DNA of 64,000 nucleotides from Chloroflexus aggregans DSM 9485 (GTDB taxonomy: Bacteria > Chloroflexota > Chloroflexia > Chloroflexales > Chloroflexaceae): assembly GCF_000021945.1 (NCBI RefSeq), contig NC_011831.1, forward strand, positions 4,539,353 to 4,603,352. Reading direction: 5' to 3'. The notes beneath the pieces were generated by a model. It made no database searches. It worked only from the letters and a program-made list of their open reading frames with translations, and was not told the DNA's origin. The position numbers and the translations under genes were made by a program. Within the stretch, counting starts at the first letter, position 1; every line of letters starts with the position of its first letter. Positions 8,638-18,994 of this stretch are shown here, in pieces.

Positions 8638-9584
8638 CATCGCTTTTCCAACAGCTTGTTCCACCGGCGCGTGAATTGTTCTATCGCCGTGATGATCCCA
8701 ACGACCGGCGGTTGGGTGAGATTGTTACGCTCGGGATTGCCGGTTATGATGCGGCTAAGGTAGTACTCCTCGGTTGTCCGCAAGACATTGGGGTGCAACG
8801 TAATCGGGGGCGCACCGGTGCTGCGCAGGGGCCAACTGCCATCCGGCGTTGTTTCTACCGGCTCGGTGTGGCCGGATTGGCCGATCTGCCGATCTGCGAT
8901 CTTGGTGATGTGCCGGTGGATTCCAGTCTCGAGACGATTCATGCGTTGCAACACGCTCTGGCTACGCAGGTTATCGCAGACGGTAAGTTGCTGATTAGTC
9001 TTGGAGGTGGGAACGACATTAGTTTTCCCGATTTTGCAGCGTTGGCTACGGCGGCTCCACCGCCACTGCTAGCGATTAATGTCGATGCTCATTATGATGT
9101 TCGGGCCGATTGGCCGGCCAATAGCGGTACGCCTTACCGTCAATTGATCGAAGCTGGCCTGGTCGATCCACAACGCTATTGGGTTATTGGGGCTCAGCCA
9201 TTTGCTAACGCACCGGTATATACGACGTATCTGCTTGAACGAGGAGCGACGATTGTCAGATTGTCTGATGCGCGTCGTTTGGGCGTTGCCGAGACGGTAC
9301 AAGTAATGCTGGCAGCGAGCGATGCAGCGAGTATCGGGTGGGGTTTCGATCTCGATGTTGTGCAAGCCGCGGAAGCTCCCGGTGTGAGCGCACCCAACCC
9401 GCTTGGAATGCGTGGTGAAGAGTTGGTGGCACTGGCAACCTTGGCCGGCGCCGAACCACGCACTCGTCTGATTGAAGTGAGTGAACTGAATCCGACCTAC
9501 GATAACGATGATCGCACGGCCCGCCTTGCTGCGGTAACATTGTGGTATGCGTTATTTGCCTTTGCACAGCGGCATGGCGTCTAA
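8634..9584 (+). CDS. Ureohydrolase-family enzyme, formimidoylglutamase (HutG)-like
   Basis: The 316-aa product belongs to the arginase/agmatinase/formimidoylglutamase fold, which hydrolyses guanidino or formimino groups at a two-manganese centre. Metal motifs seen are GGGNDIS, NVDAHYDVR and GFDLDVV. The Asn in GGGNDIS, where arginases have His, and the segment NSGTPYRQL after the DAHYD motif match what I recall of Bacillus HutG (GGDNSIS and NGTPFRRL). Histidine degradation via formiminoglutamate is therefore the best guess, but no hutH, hutU or hutI is nearby. It starts at GTG 8634, overlapping the previous gene. A PAGE/agmatinase-like role on another substrate is possible. Confidence 0.75.
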   Translation: MTSLFQQLVPPARELFYRRDDPNDRRLGEIVTLGIAGYDAAKVVLLGCPQDIGVQRNRGRTGAAQGPTAIRRCFYRLGVAGLADLPICDLGDVPVDSSLETIHALQHALATQVIADGKLLISLGGGNDISFPDFAALATAAPPPLLAINVDAHYDVRADWPANSGTPYRQLIEAGLVDPQRYWVIGAQPFANAPVYTTYLLERGATIVRLSDARRLGVAETVQVMLAASDAASIGWGFDLDVVQAAEAPGVSAPNPLGMRGEELVALATLAGAEPRTRLIEVSELNPTYDNDDRTARLAAVTLWYALFAFAQRHGV

Positions 9585-9634
9585 CGCTATCAAAACACCG
9601 GTGAGGATTGGCCGAGCGGTGTCGTATACAAGCA

Positions 9635-10804
9635 ATGCAAACAACTGCTCATTTTTATCGCCGCGCCGTACAATTTATTGTCTTGATGGGTGTGGTCAGC
9701 CTGTTGGCCGATATGGTGTATGAAGGCGGACGCAGCCTGAGTGGTCAATACCTGGCCTTGTTAGGTGCGAGTGGGATGGTCGTTGGCCTGACAGCCGGTG
9801 CCGGTGAATTGATCGGCTATGGTTTGCGGTTGGTCTTTGGGTATCTGAGTGATCGCACGCGACGATATTGGTTGCTGACCATTCTCGGTTATACGCTGAC
9901 GATCATTGCGGTGCCAATGCTTGCCCTGGCTCAAACGTGGCCACTTGCTGTTGGTTTGTTGATGGTCGAGCGATTCAGTAAGGCGTTACGTAGTCCTGCT
10001 AAAGATACCCTCCTTTCGTATGCCGCTGAACGAGTTGGTACAGGGAAGGGTTTCGGCTTACACGAAGCGCTCGATCAGATCGGCGCAGTGGCAGCACCGT
10101 TGGGATTAGCTGCGGTGTTGGCAGTGAGTGGCAGTTTTCAGATGGCGTTTACGCTCTTGATTGTACCCGGTGTGGCCTGTCTGATCGTCTTAATCGTGGC
10201 GCGGATCTTGTTTCCCCAACCGTCTGATCTGGTGAGTAAAACTCCTGAGCTATTGACCACCGGTTTGCAGGCACGTTTTTGGTGGTACCTGCTCAGTGTC
10301 GGGCTTTTCGCCGCAGCGAGTGTTGATTTTGCCCTTGCAGCCTATCATTTTCAAAGAACTCAGCTTATTAGTGCAGCAGCGATACCGGTTCTGTATGCGC
10401 TAGCAATGGTAGTTGATGCGGTTGCTGCACTGGGTTTTGGGTTTCTTTACGACCGGATTGGCATGCCGGTTTTGAGTGGTATAACCTTATTTGCTGCACT
10501 GAGCACACCGTTGCTGTTTAGCGATGTATTGGTGGCGGCAGTGTTGGGTGTGGTGATTTGGGGAATAACACTCGGCGCACAGGAATCGATTCTACGGGCT
10601 GCCGTGACTCGATTTACCCCTGCTGACCGGCGTGGTGCGGCTTATGGGCTGTTTAACGCTTGTTTTGGTTTGAGCTGGTTCATCGGCAGTGCGCTGTTTG
10701 GTGTATTATACGATGTAGCATTGCCGGTCCTTATCGGTGTATCGGTTAGCTTGTATCTGATGGCAGCCTTGATCTTGTGGTTCGTGGTAACGCGCCAACC
10801 GTGA
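9635..10804 (+). CDS. Major facilitator superfamily transporter
   Basis: The product is a 389-aa integral membrane protein with about 12 helices. The MFS signature between helices 2 and 3 reads FGYLSDRTRRYW, and a matching FGFLYDRIGMPV falls in the second half. The N-terminal segment LLADMVYEGGRSLSGQYL is like a subgroup of uncharacterised bacterial MFS proteins. The substrate cannot be read from sequence. I start at ATG 9635; a TTG at 9608, with GGTGAGG in front, would add nine residues. It lies 50 bp after the ureohydrolase gene and 35 bp before a large membrane protein gene, on the same strand. Confidence 0.88.
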   Translation: MQTTAHFYRRAVQFIVLMGVVSLLADMVYEGGRSLSGQYLALLGASGMVVGLTAGAGELIGYGLRLVFGYLSDRTRRYWLLTILGYTLTIIAVPMLALAQTWPLAVGLLMVERFSKALRSPAKDTLLSYAAERVGTGKGFGLHEALDQIGAVAAPLGLAAVLAVSGSFQMAFTLLIVPGVACLIVLIVARILFPQPSDLVSKTPELLTTGLQARFWWYLLSVGLFAAASVDFALAAYHFQRTQLISAAAIPVLYALAMVVDAVAALGFGFLYDRIGMPVLSGITLFAALSTPLLFSDVLVAAVLGVVIWGITLGAQESILRAAVTRFTPADRRGAAYGLFNACFGLSWFIGSALFGVLYDVALPVLIGVSVSLYLMAALILWFVVTRQP

Positions 10805-10839
10805 TGTTGGTGCGCAGTACCTCTCGGCCATGATGCCGT

Positions 10840-13830
10840 ATGATAACACTCGTGTTTGAACTGATTTTGGTTTTACTTGTTGCTAGTCTCCTCGCGTTCT
10901 GGAATGGATGGGGACTGGCACGTTTGTTGCTCCCGGCGGCCGTTGCGCCCTGGCGAGCGTTATTGTCACCACTCCTTGGCTATGCGCTGACGATCCTCGT
11001 TGGTTACTGGGTGGTACGGTTTATCGGTGGTTTAGGATGGGCGTTGGGATTGATCGCTCTCCTGAGCGGATGGTTCAATTGGCTCGCATGGCGATGGTAT
11101 GGTCCACCTCAGATCATCATGGCACTACACCATCATTGGCCGGGATTGGTAGTAGCCGGTATTGCGGTTGCGTTTGGAGTTGCACCACTATTGAGTTATG
11201 GCTATGCTGCGCCCATCGGTGGCGGCTGGGATATTGAGAATTACTGGCCTACTGCGCGCTATCTGGTCCGTGGTCCGGTGAGTGCCATCGCAACGGCACC
11301 ACCAAACCCCTTGCGCGATATCAATGCTGATCCGCCGCGAATTGGCTTGACCCTTGGTTTTAGTATTTGGCAAGGTAGTGTTGATCTCCTGAGTGGGAGT
11401 GAACCCCTCGTTAGTTTCGCACCATTGCTTGCGTGGCTACGTGCGCTTGGCGTCGTCGGGATATATGTGCTCTTACAGGCGGTGTTTACCCTGCGGCGTG
11501 GGCCGGCAGCGTTTGCGGCTCTTCTGGCGGCACTTAACGGTCTGTTGCTCTGGACGAGCTACTTCAATTTCGGGATGCAATTAGCAGCATGGCCGCTGCT
11601 GCCGTTGGTGCTAACGCTTGGTTTAGCAACTGTGCGTGCCGATGCCGAACGTTGGGCAACCCAATCGTTGGTCGGTCGAGTTGCCCACTATTGCGCTGCT
11701 GCCATGAGTTTGGCGGCTATACCGGTTGCCTACTATCCAGCCCTTGGCCCGCTGGGATTGATGGCAGTGGGGATTGGAATCGTTGTGCTTGGGCAGACAC
11801 GCGACCGTTGGCGGCTGATTAAACGGTCGCTGGTACTTCTTCTATTGACGCTGGCACTGGCTGCACCGACGATACCCGATTATTTTGCCGGCTTCAACTA
11901 CCGTTACAGCCTGCCACTTACGACGCTTGGTCTCTTTCGTTTTATTCCACTGAGCGACATTGTTGGTTTTACCATCTTCCGCCTACGTGAGGTGTCCGAA
12001 CCACTAACAGTACCCGCCTGGGTAGCAGCAGCGATGCTCATTGTTCTCGTCGGATATGGCTTGATCACCAGCCCCCAACGTTGGTACTGGGTTGGGATGT
12101 TGGCCGGCGCAAGTAGCTTTTTACTCTACCTGCGTTTTGGGGCTGTATACCACTACGGCTATCTCAAAGCTGCGGCGTATGTGGGATGGATGGCCGGAGC
12201 ACTAGCAGCAAGTGGTTTGCAAGCTATGCTCGATCATCTGCGTAGTCGTTCGGGGTGGCAACGAGTGTTGGTTACCGGTAGTGTGACCGTCTTGATCGGT
12301 AGTCCGGTGGCATTGACGGCTATTCGTGTAGTCGCCGATCATTGGGGTAAACCTGCCTTATTTGCCGATCAATTACCGGTATTACGCGAGCTGCGTCAGC
12401 TTGTTCCTGTCGGTAGCACGGTGCGTCTTACCGGTGATCCGCGGGTCGAGGGGGTGACGAGCGCGCTCGCAGCGTACCTTCTCGATCACACACGGGTGTG
12501 GGGCAATGTTCGTACCGGTTATGCTTCATCGTCCGCCGGTGAATCCGACGCTATTGCCGAATACGCGCTCTTACAACGGGATGAAGATCCGACCTTGTGG
12601 GGCTACACCGATCCGCCGATCTGGAGCGGTGGATCATATCGCCTGTATCGGCGTCCGTCTGAGACAGTGGCACATCTTATCTGGCAGCACATAGTAGACA
12701 AGGAGGCCGTGACCCTGCCGATCATCGGCGAGCGTCTGGCTTCTGAGGAGACAGTTTTCGTTGCGGAGCGTGAGCCACGCTGGATCGCGTTACAAACCGC
12801 TAGTTTCACGCCGGCTGAGCTTATCATCAATGGTGAGCGATATGGGGTACCTGCCGGTCGTTCGCGTGTGGTTATTGGTCCGCTGCGAAAGGATCAAAAG
12901 CTCACCCTCCAAGCCGTCGATCGGCCGGTTCAGATTCAGACGGTGAGCTTGCTCACGACGCGATCAAAGAGTCAAGTGTCCAGGTTCGCGCATAGTGTCA
13001 CGATCAAGGCTGCCAGTGTTGCAGATGGGTCGACGGTGGCAACAAGTATTGACATGCTCAACGCGGACAGTGGTCCGGTGGTGGTTGCACTTGAATTGTG
13101 GGAGCGCCGGCAAGGAATACTGTTCGGCCGCTATGGATTGCGTGTTATGCCATCAGCAGAGGTACAACAGGCCACGGTAACTCTCGATCTTGCGACCGGT
13201 GCAGCGCGTGCGCAAGATGCTGCCGGTGCTCCGATAGTACTGGGCGTGGACCAAGGTGCATCTTTACCCGGCACCTATATCGCTCGGCTGTGGGTTGGTA
13301 CTGACCAACGCGCATTACTGACACCGGTTGATCTATTTACCTTCACGATCGATCGGCAAGGGGCAGTAACAGTTGATTGGACGGCGCAAACTTCCTTGTT
13401 GACGGCGCAAATTGAGCGACCATTACAACCGCTGAGCGTTCAGTTTGGTGATGATATGCTGCTCCGCGGTTACGATCTAAGCACGACACAGGCTACACCC
13501 GGTGAGACGATAGCGTTAACACTCTGGTGGCAGGCATTGCGGGGTAATCTCGATGAACGGAGCATCATGGTTCACGTGCGCAACGGCCAAGACGAGCGTA
13601 TCATCGACGCCGATGGTCCACCGGCGGGTGGTGGCCGGCCAACGAGTGTGTGGCAAGGCGGTGAGTTGATTATCGATGAGCGACACATAACGATTCCTAC
13701 CGATGTGCTACCGGGTCACTATTGGTTGGTTATCGGAAGTTACCGATGGCCCTCGCTCGCTCCAATCCCACGGGTAGGTGCCGATGAGGCGGTGTGGCGT
13801 ATTCCGATTGAGATTGTGGCACGGCGTTGA
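10840..13830 (+). CDS. Large polytopic membrane protein with extracytoplasmic beta-rich C-terminus
   Basis: The 996-aa product has a hydrophobic N-terminal half (about residues 1-480) with a dozen or more membrane helices. The C-terminal half is soluble, of mixed alpha/beta then beta-sandwich character (for example VQFGDDMLLRGYDL and PGETIALTLWWQ near 870-910). This layout resembles uncharacterised Chloroflexota membrane proteins related to GT-C glycosyltransferases or mannosyltransferase-like proteins, but I see no diagnostic catalytic motif and assign no function. It is the last gene of the + strand run beginning at 1921. A 448-bp gap follows. Confidence 0.8.
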   Translation: MITLVFELILVLLVASLLAFWNGWGLARLLLPAAVAPWRALLSPLLGYALTILVGYWVVRFIGGLGWALGLIALLSGWFNWLAWRWYGPPQIIMALHHHWPGLVVAGIAVAFGVAPLLSYGYAAPIGGGWDIENYWPTARYLVRGPVSAIATAPPNPLRDINADPPRIGLTLGFSIWQGSVDLLSGSEPLVSFAPLLAWLRALGVVGIYVLLQAVFTLRRGPAAFAALLAALNGLLLWTSYFNFGMQLAAWPLLPLVLTLGLATVRADAERWATQSLVGRVAHYCAAAMSLAAIPVAYYPALGPLGLMAVGIGIVVLGQTRDRWRLIKRSLVLLLLTLALAAPTIPDYFAGFNYRYSLPLTTLGLFRFIPLSDIVGFTIFRLREVSEPLTVPAWVAAAMLIVLVGYGLITSPQRWYWVGMLAGASSFLLYLRFGAVYHYGYLKAAAYVGWMAGALAASGLQAMLDHLRSRSGWQRVLVTGSVTVLIGSPVALTAIRVVADHWGKPALFADQLPVLRELRQLVPVGSTVRLTGDPRVEGVTSALAAYLLDHTRVWGNVRTGYASSSAGESDAIAEYALLQRDEDPTLWGYTDPPIWSGGSYRLYRRPSETVAHLIWQHIVDKEAVTLPIIGERLASEETVFVAEREPRWIALQTASFTPAELIINGERYGVPAGRSRVVIGPLRKDQKLTLQAVDRPVQIQTVSLLTTRSKSQVSRFAHSVTIKAASVADGSTVATSIDMLNADSGPVVVALELWERRQGILFGRYGLRVMPSAEVQQATVTLDLATGAARAQDAAGAPIVLGVDQGASLPGTYIARLWVGTDQRALLTPVDLFTFTIDRQGAVTVDWTAQTSLLTAQIERPLQPLSVQFGDDMLLRGYDLSTTQATPGETIALTLWWQALRGNLDERSIMVHVRNGQDERIIDADGPPAGGGRPTSVWQGGELIIDERHITIPTDVLPGHYWLVIGSYRWPSLAPIPRVGADEAVWRIPIEIVARR

Positions 13831-14278
13831 TGGTAGTTGAGGTATGACGATAAACCTTAGCAGCTCGTAAGCATGGTAATAGATTGAGGTTGTGGGTCGG
13901 GAATGACAACGGATTGGCCGTGAACATGCCGCGACTGTGAGTCAACAACACCGGCTTTTACCAACTTTTACCGTCTCACCGTGTTGACCGCTCTTGCTCC
14001 CTCGAACATCTTCCGCCGCTGACATAACATCTCGGCTCTTGCCGGTTTGCGTCGCTGCTTCACCGAACCAGATAACTCCATCACATTGCCCAACAACTAT
14101 ACTTGACCGGGCCAAGCCGAAACAAAGCAAGCCTGTGCAATTTGTAACAACTTTTGGTACAATGTAGAAGAGTTACATGGCACAATAATTTTCCGCGGCT
14201 TCCGGTATGCCGGGTCTATAAACGGCACACCAATGTATCAATGGTGATGCAGTCGTAGTGAAATGAAAGAGCACGGCT
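13831..14278 (+). other. Intergenic region upstream of gltA; no gene seen
   Basis: The 448 bp hold no convincing coding frame. TACAAT at 14158-14163 is a candidate -10 for gltA, with only a poor -35 (GTGCAA, 14135-14140, 17-bp spacing). It would leave a leader of about 110 nt. The segment is more AT-rich near 14100-14190 than the flanking genes. I saw no riboswitch or RNA gene. Confidence 0.4.
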
Positions 14279-15565
14279 ATGACAAAAAACTCCCTCACTG
14301 TTATCGACAACCGTACCGGTAAGACCTACGAAATTCCGATTGAGCATGGCGCCATCCGGGCAACCGATTTACGCCAGATCAAAGTCTCTGACGACGATTT
14401 TGGCTTGATGTCGTATGATCCGGCTTATCTCAATACTGCTTCGTGCAAGAGTAGCATCACCTTCATTGACGGTGACAAAGGCATTCTCGAGTATCGCGGT
14501 TATCCGATCGAACAGCTTGCGGAGCAAAGCTCGTATCTCGAAGTAGCCTATCTCTTGCTCTATGGTGAGCTACCATCAAAAGAGCGATTGGAGTGGTGGG
14601 AATATCGCATTAGTCGCCATCTGTTCTTACACAATAGCCTCGTCGAGTTGATTCAGGCCTTCCGCTACGATGCGCATCCGATGGGTATCTTGATCAGCTC
14701 GGTAGCGGCGATGTCGACGTTGTACCCCGAAGCGAAAAACATTCACGATCCTGCCGTGCGCGAGAAGCAGATTTGGCGTATTATCGGTCAGATTCCAACC
14801 ATCGCTGCGTTTGCCTATCGACACCGCATCGGACGACCGTTTAACTTGCCCGATAGTTCGCTGAGCTACACGGCCAATTTGCTCTACATGATGGACTACA
14901 TGAACCAACGCGAATATGAAGTTAATCCGGTGTTGGCCAAGGCGTTAGATGTGCTCTTCATCTTGCATGCCGATCACGAGCAGAACTGCTCAACATCGGT
15001 GATGCGTAGTGTCGGTTCGAGCCACGCCGATCCCTACAACGCGCTGGCAGCAGCAGCGGCGGCATTGTATGGGCCGTTGCATGGTGGAGCCAATGAAGCC
15101 GTGTTGCGGATGTTGCAGCAGATTGGCCATCCCAAGAATGTGCCGGCATTTATCGAGCGGGTGAAGAAGGGTGAGACCCGCCTGATGGGTTTTGGTCATC
15201 GCGTCTACAAGAACTACGATCCGCGAGCTAAGATTATTCGGCGCATTGCCCACGAAGTCTTTGCGGCCACGGCGGCCAATCCGTTGCTTGATGTGGCAAT
15301 GGAACTCGAGCGGGTGGCATTGGAAGATGAATACTTCATCTCGCGCAAGCTCTATCCGAATGTTGACTTCTACAGTGGTTTGATCTATCAAGCATTGCGC
15401 TTCCCCATCGAGTACTTCCCCTTCCTGTTTGCCATTCCGCGTGCATCGGGTTGGTTGGCGCAGTGGCTTGAGATGCTCGACGATCCTGAGCAGAAGATTA
15501 CGCGACCGCGGCAGGTGTATGTTGGCCCGCAGCGGCGTGATTATGTGCCGATCGATCAGCGCTGA
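14279..15565 (+). CDS. gltA: Citrate synthase
   Basis: It condenses oxaloacetate and acetyl-CoA to citrate, entering the TCA cycle. The 428-aa product is of the longer type-II bacterial length. Catalytic residues are visible: His in GPLHGGANEAV, His in GFGHRVYKNYDPR and Asp in NVDFYSGLIY. The N-terminal beta-domain typical of the hexameric form is present (about residues 1-60). The start is the ATG at 14279, with a weak ribosome site (GAAAGAG). A clear hairpin terminator follows at 15590-15616, and then the 13-bp minisatellite that separates it from the convergent eno gene. Confidence 0.97.
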   Translation: MTKNSLTVIDNRTGKTYEIPIEHGAIRATDLRQIKVSDDDFGLMSYDPAYLNTASCKSSITFIDGDKGILEYRGYPIEQLAEQSSYLEVAYLLLYGELPSKERLEWWEYRISRHLFLHNSLVELIQAFRYDAHPMGILISSVAAMSTLYPEAKNIHDPAVREKQIWRIIGQIPTIAAFAYRHRIGRPFNLPDSSLSYTANLLYMMDYMNQREYEVNPVLAKALDVLFILHADHEQNCSTSVMRSVGSSHADPYNALAAAAAALYGPLHGGANEAVLRMLQQIGHPKNVPAFIERVKKGETRLMGFGHRVYKNYDPRAKIIRRIAHEVFAATAANPLLDVAMELERVALEDEYFISRKLYPNVDFYSGLIYQALRFPIEYFPFLFAIPRASGWLAQWLEMLDDPEQKITRPRQVYVGPQRRDYVPIDQR

Positions 15566-15589
15566 GGGATAGAACGGATCATCCAAACG

Positions 15590-15617
15590 CAGGGGCAGGT
15601 TCATAGCCTGCCCCTGT
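15590..15617 (+). terminator. Hairpin terminator of gltA
   Basis: A perfect 10-bp stem (15590-15599 with 15607-15616, CAGGGGCAGG/CCTGCCCCTG) with a 7-nt loop begins 25 bp after the gltA stop. It is followed by a modest T-rich stretch (TCTGATTGTTGTG). Confidence 0.65.
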
Positions 15618-15651
15618 CTGATTGTTGTGTGATGGTATGGGTCGCACCGCG

Positions 15652-15731
15652 CCGCACTGCCGTGCGGGGGGCCGCACTGCCGTGCGGGGGGGGCCGCACT
15701 GCCGTGCGGGGGGGGCCGCACTGCCGTGCGG
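15652..15731. repeat. Four tandem copies of a 16-bp perfect hairpin in G-runs
   Basis: CCGCACTGCCGTGCGG occurs at 15652-15667, 15672-15687, 15694-15709 and 15716-15731. Each is a perfect 6-bp inverted repeat (CCGCAC/GTGCGG) around the loop TGCC. The copies are separated by pure G-runs of 4 to 6, giving periods of 20, 22 and 22 bp. The block sits between the gltA terminator and the 13-bp array and shares the core CCGCAC with it. Confidence 0.9.
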
Positions 15732-15741
15732 GGGACGGGCC

Positions 15742-16391
15742 GGGCCGCACAACCGGGCCGCACAACCGGGCCGCACGACCGGGCCGCACAACCGGGCCGC
15801 ACAACCGGGCCGCACGACCGGGCCGCACAACCGGGCCGCACAACCGGGCCGCACAACCGGGCCGCACAACCGGGCCGCACGACCGGGCCGCACAACCGGG
15901 CCGCACAACCGGGCCGCACAACCGGGCCGCACAACCGGGCCGCACAACCGGGCCGCACAACCGGGCCGCACAACCGGGCCGCACAACCGGGCCGCACAAC
16001 CGGGCCGCACAACCGGGCCGCACGACCGGGCCGCACGACCGGGCCGCACGACCGGGCCGCACGACCGGGCCGCACGACCGGGCCGCACGACCGGGCCGTA
16101 CAACCGGGCCGCACAACCGGGCCGCACGACCGGGCCGCACGACCGGGCCGCACAACCGGGCCGCACAACCGGGCCGCACGACCGGGCCGCACAACCGGGC
16201 CGCACAACCGGGCCGCACAACCGGGCCGCACGACCGGGCCGCACGACCGGGCCGCACGACCGGGCCGCACGACCGGGCCGCACGACCGGGCCGCACGACC
16301 GGGCCGCACGACCGGGCCGCACGACCGGGCCGCACGACCGGGCCGCACGACCGGGCCGCACGACCGGGCCGCACGACCGGGCCGCACGACC
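15742..16391. repeat. 13-bp minisatellite, 50 units, no length variation
   Basis: The unit is GGGCCGCACRACC. Counting starts at 15742 + 13n gives exactly 50 units with no insertion or deletion. Position 10 is A in 25 units and G in 25; unit 28 (16093) also has T for C at position 7. The A and G forms are in blocks: mostly A up to 16014, six G units, a mixed part, then 13 G units in a row to the end. The array ends 8 bp from the eno stop codon (16400-16402) and has no stop codon in any of the six frames. Confidence 0.97.
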
Positions 16392-16399
16392 GGGCGGCC

Positions 16400-17731
<1,332 letters not shown>

Positions 17732-17965
17732 CTACAGCTACATGCTGCGTGCGTCGCTCAGTATATCACGAATTATGCGGTAGGTTTGGGCGGTTAGGTG
17801 TGGAAGGTTTTCTGTCACGTTTTTCCTGCCCCTACATTGTGCTTGTTGTCGTGATCCAAACTTCTCTGATAAGCCAAATATCCGCCTGTAGACGCTGGTC
17901 ATGACCACTAATTTCGTGTACGCTATGTTTAGCGGCGAAATACGCCGAAGATTATCGATACCGAG

Positions 17966-18889
17966 GTGTCTGTGACGAGCACGACTTCCCGTATCGAGCA
18001 GCGGGTTTTGTTGGCCGGTTTGACCAAAACCGATCTCACCATGCTGCTGGTGGTCTTGATCTGGGGTGCGAATTTTAGCATTGTCAAAGCGGCCTTAACT
18101 GAGATTCCGCCATTGGCGTTTGCGACGTTACGCTTTGCCGGCGCAAGCGTGTTGCTGTTGGCCTTTACGTTTTGGCGTGAGGGTCGGCGTGCGCTACCTC
18201 CCGATCGGGCAACGTTCTGGAAGTTGACCTGGATTGGGTTTATCGGCAATACGGTGTATCAGGCGCTGTTTACCTATAGTTTGACGCTAACCACCGCGGC
18301 AAATGGTTCTCTGATTATCGCGACTACGCCGGCTTGGGTAGCACTTACCGCTGCTGTGCTCGGTATTGAGCGAGTACGACGCACAATGGCTATGGGAATT
18401 GCGCTGGCTATTGGTGGCGTTATGCTGGTCGTTGCCGAACGTGGGCTAAGCCTCGGTGGTAGTGGTTTGCTCGGTGATCTGTTGATGCTCGGTGCTGCAC
18501 TCTGTTGGATGATGTACACACTTGGCGTTCGCACCCTTGGTCAGGGTTTATCGCCATTAGCTATCACTGCTTGGACGATGGTGACCGGTGTGCCGGGGAT
18601 GGCTTTGATCAGCATACCTGATTGGGAGCGAGTGGCTTGGGATAGTGTGAGCTTCAATGCGTGGTTTGGTCTTTTGTATGCGACACTGTTAGCCCTCGTG
18701 TTGGCTTACGTCCTTTGGAATAATAGTGTGCGCGTGGCCGGGAGTGCGCGTACTGCTATATATAGCTGCGCAATTCCATTAGTCGCAACGCTGTTGGCGT
18801 GGCCGCTGATCGGTGAACAGCCGACATGGGTGCAGGGTATCGGTGGGTTGTTGATTATTAGTGGGGTGTTGCTGACCCGTCGTTCGTAA
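17966..18889 (+). CDS. EamA/DMT-family transporter
   Basis: The product is a 307-aa membrane protein with ten predicted helices in two homologous EamA halves (about residues 25-155 and 168-305). LVWLIWGANF-type (LVVLIWGANFSIVK) and GLLIISGVLLTRRS ends are typical of the drug/metabolite transporter superfamily. The substrate is unknown. The start is GTG 17966, or GTG 17972, which has the better spaced GAGGTG ribosome site. It is transcribed away from eno and 105 bp ahead of mfd. Confidence 0.9.
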   Translation: MSVTSTTSRIEQRVLLAGLTKTDLTMLLVVLIWGANFSIVKAALTEIPPLAFATLRFAGASVLLLAFTFWREGRRALPPDRATFWKLTWIGFIGNTVYQALFTYSLTLTTAANGSLIIATTPAWVALTAAVLGIERVRRTMAMGIALAIGGVMLVVAERGLSLGGSGLLGDLLMLGAALCWMMYTLGVRTLGQGLSPLAITAWTMVTGVPGMALISIPDWERVAWDSVSFNAWFGLLYATLLALVLAYVLWNNSVRVAGSARTAIYSCAIPLVATLLAWPLIGEQPTWVQGIGGLLIISGVLLTRRS

Positions 18890-18994
18890 TCGCCGGTGTT
18901 TCTCGTGGTACTATACTAACAGTATTGTGCCGGGCCGCATAGTTGAACTGTACACGCTGCGGCTTCTTCTTGATTCAAGTACACCGCTTCGCTT

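Noticed and set aside
9601-9640. GGATTGGCCGAGCGGT, resembling the 5' part of a tRNA-Ser or tRNA-Leu
   Set aside because: No acceptor-stem partner, T-loop or anticodon arm follows; it is a chance match before the MFS gene.
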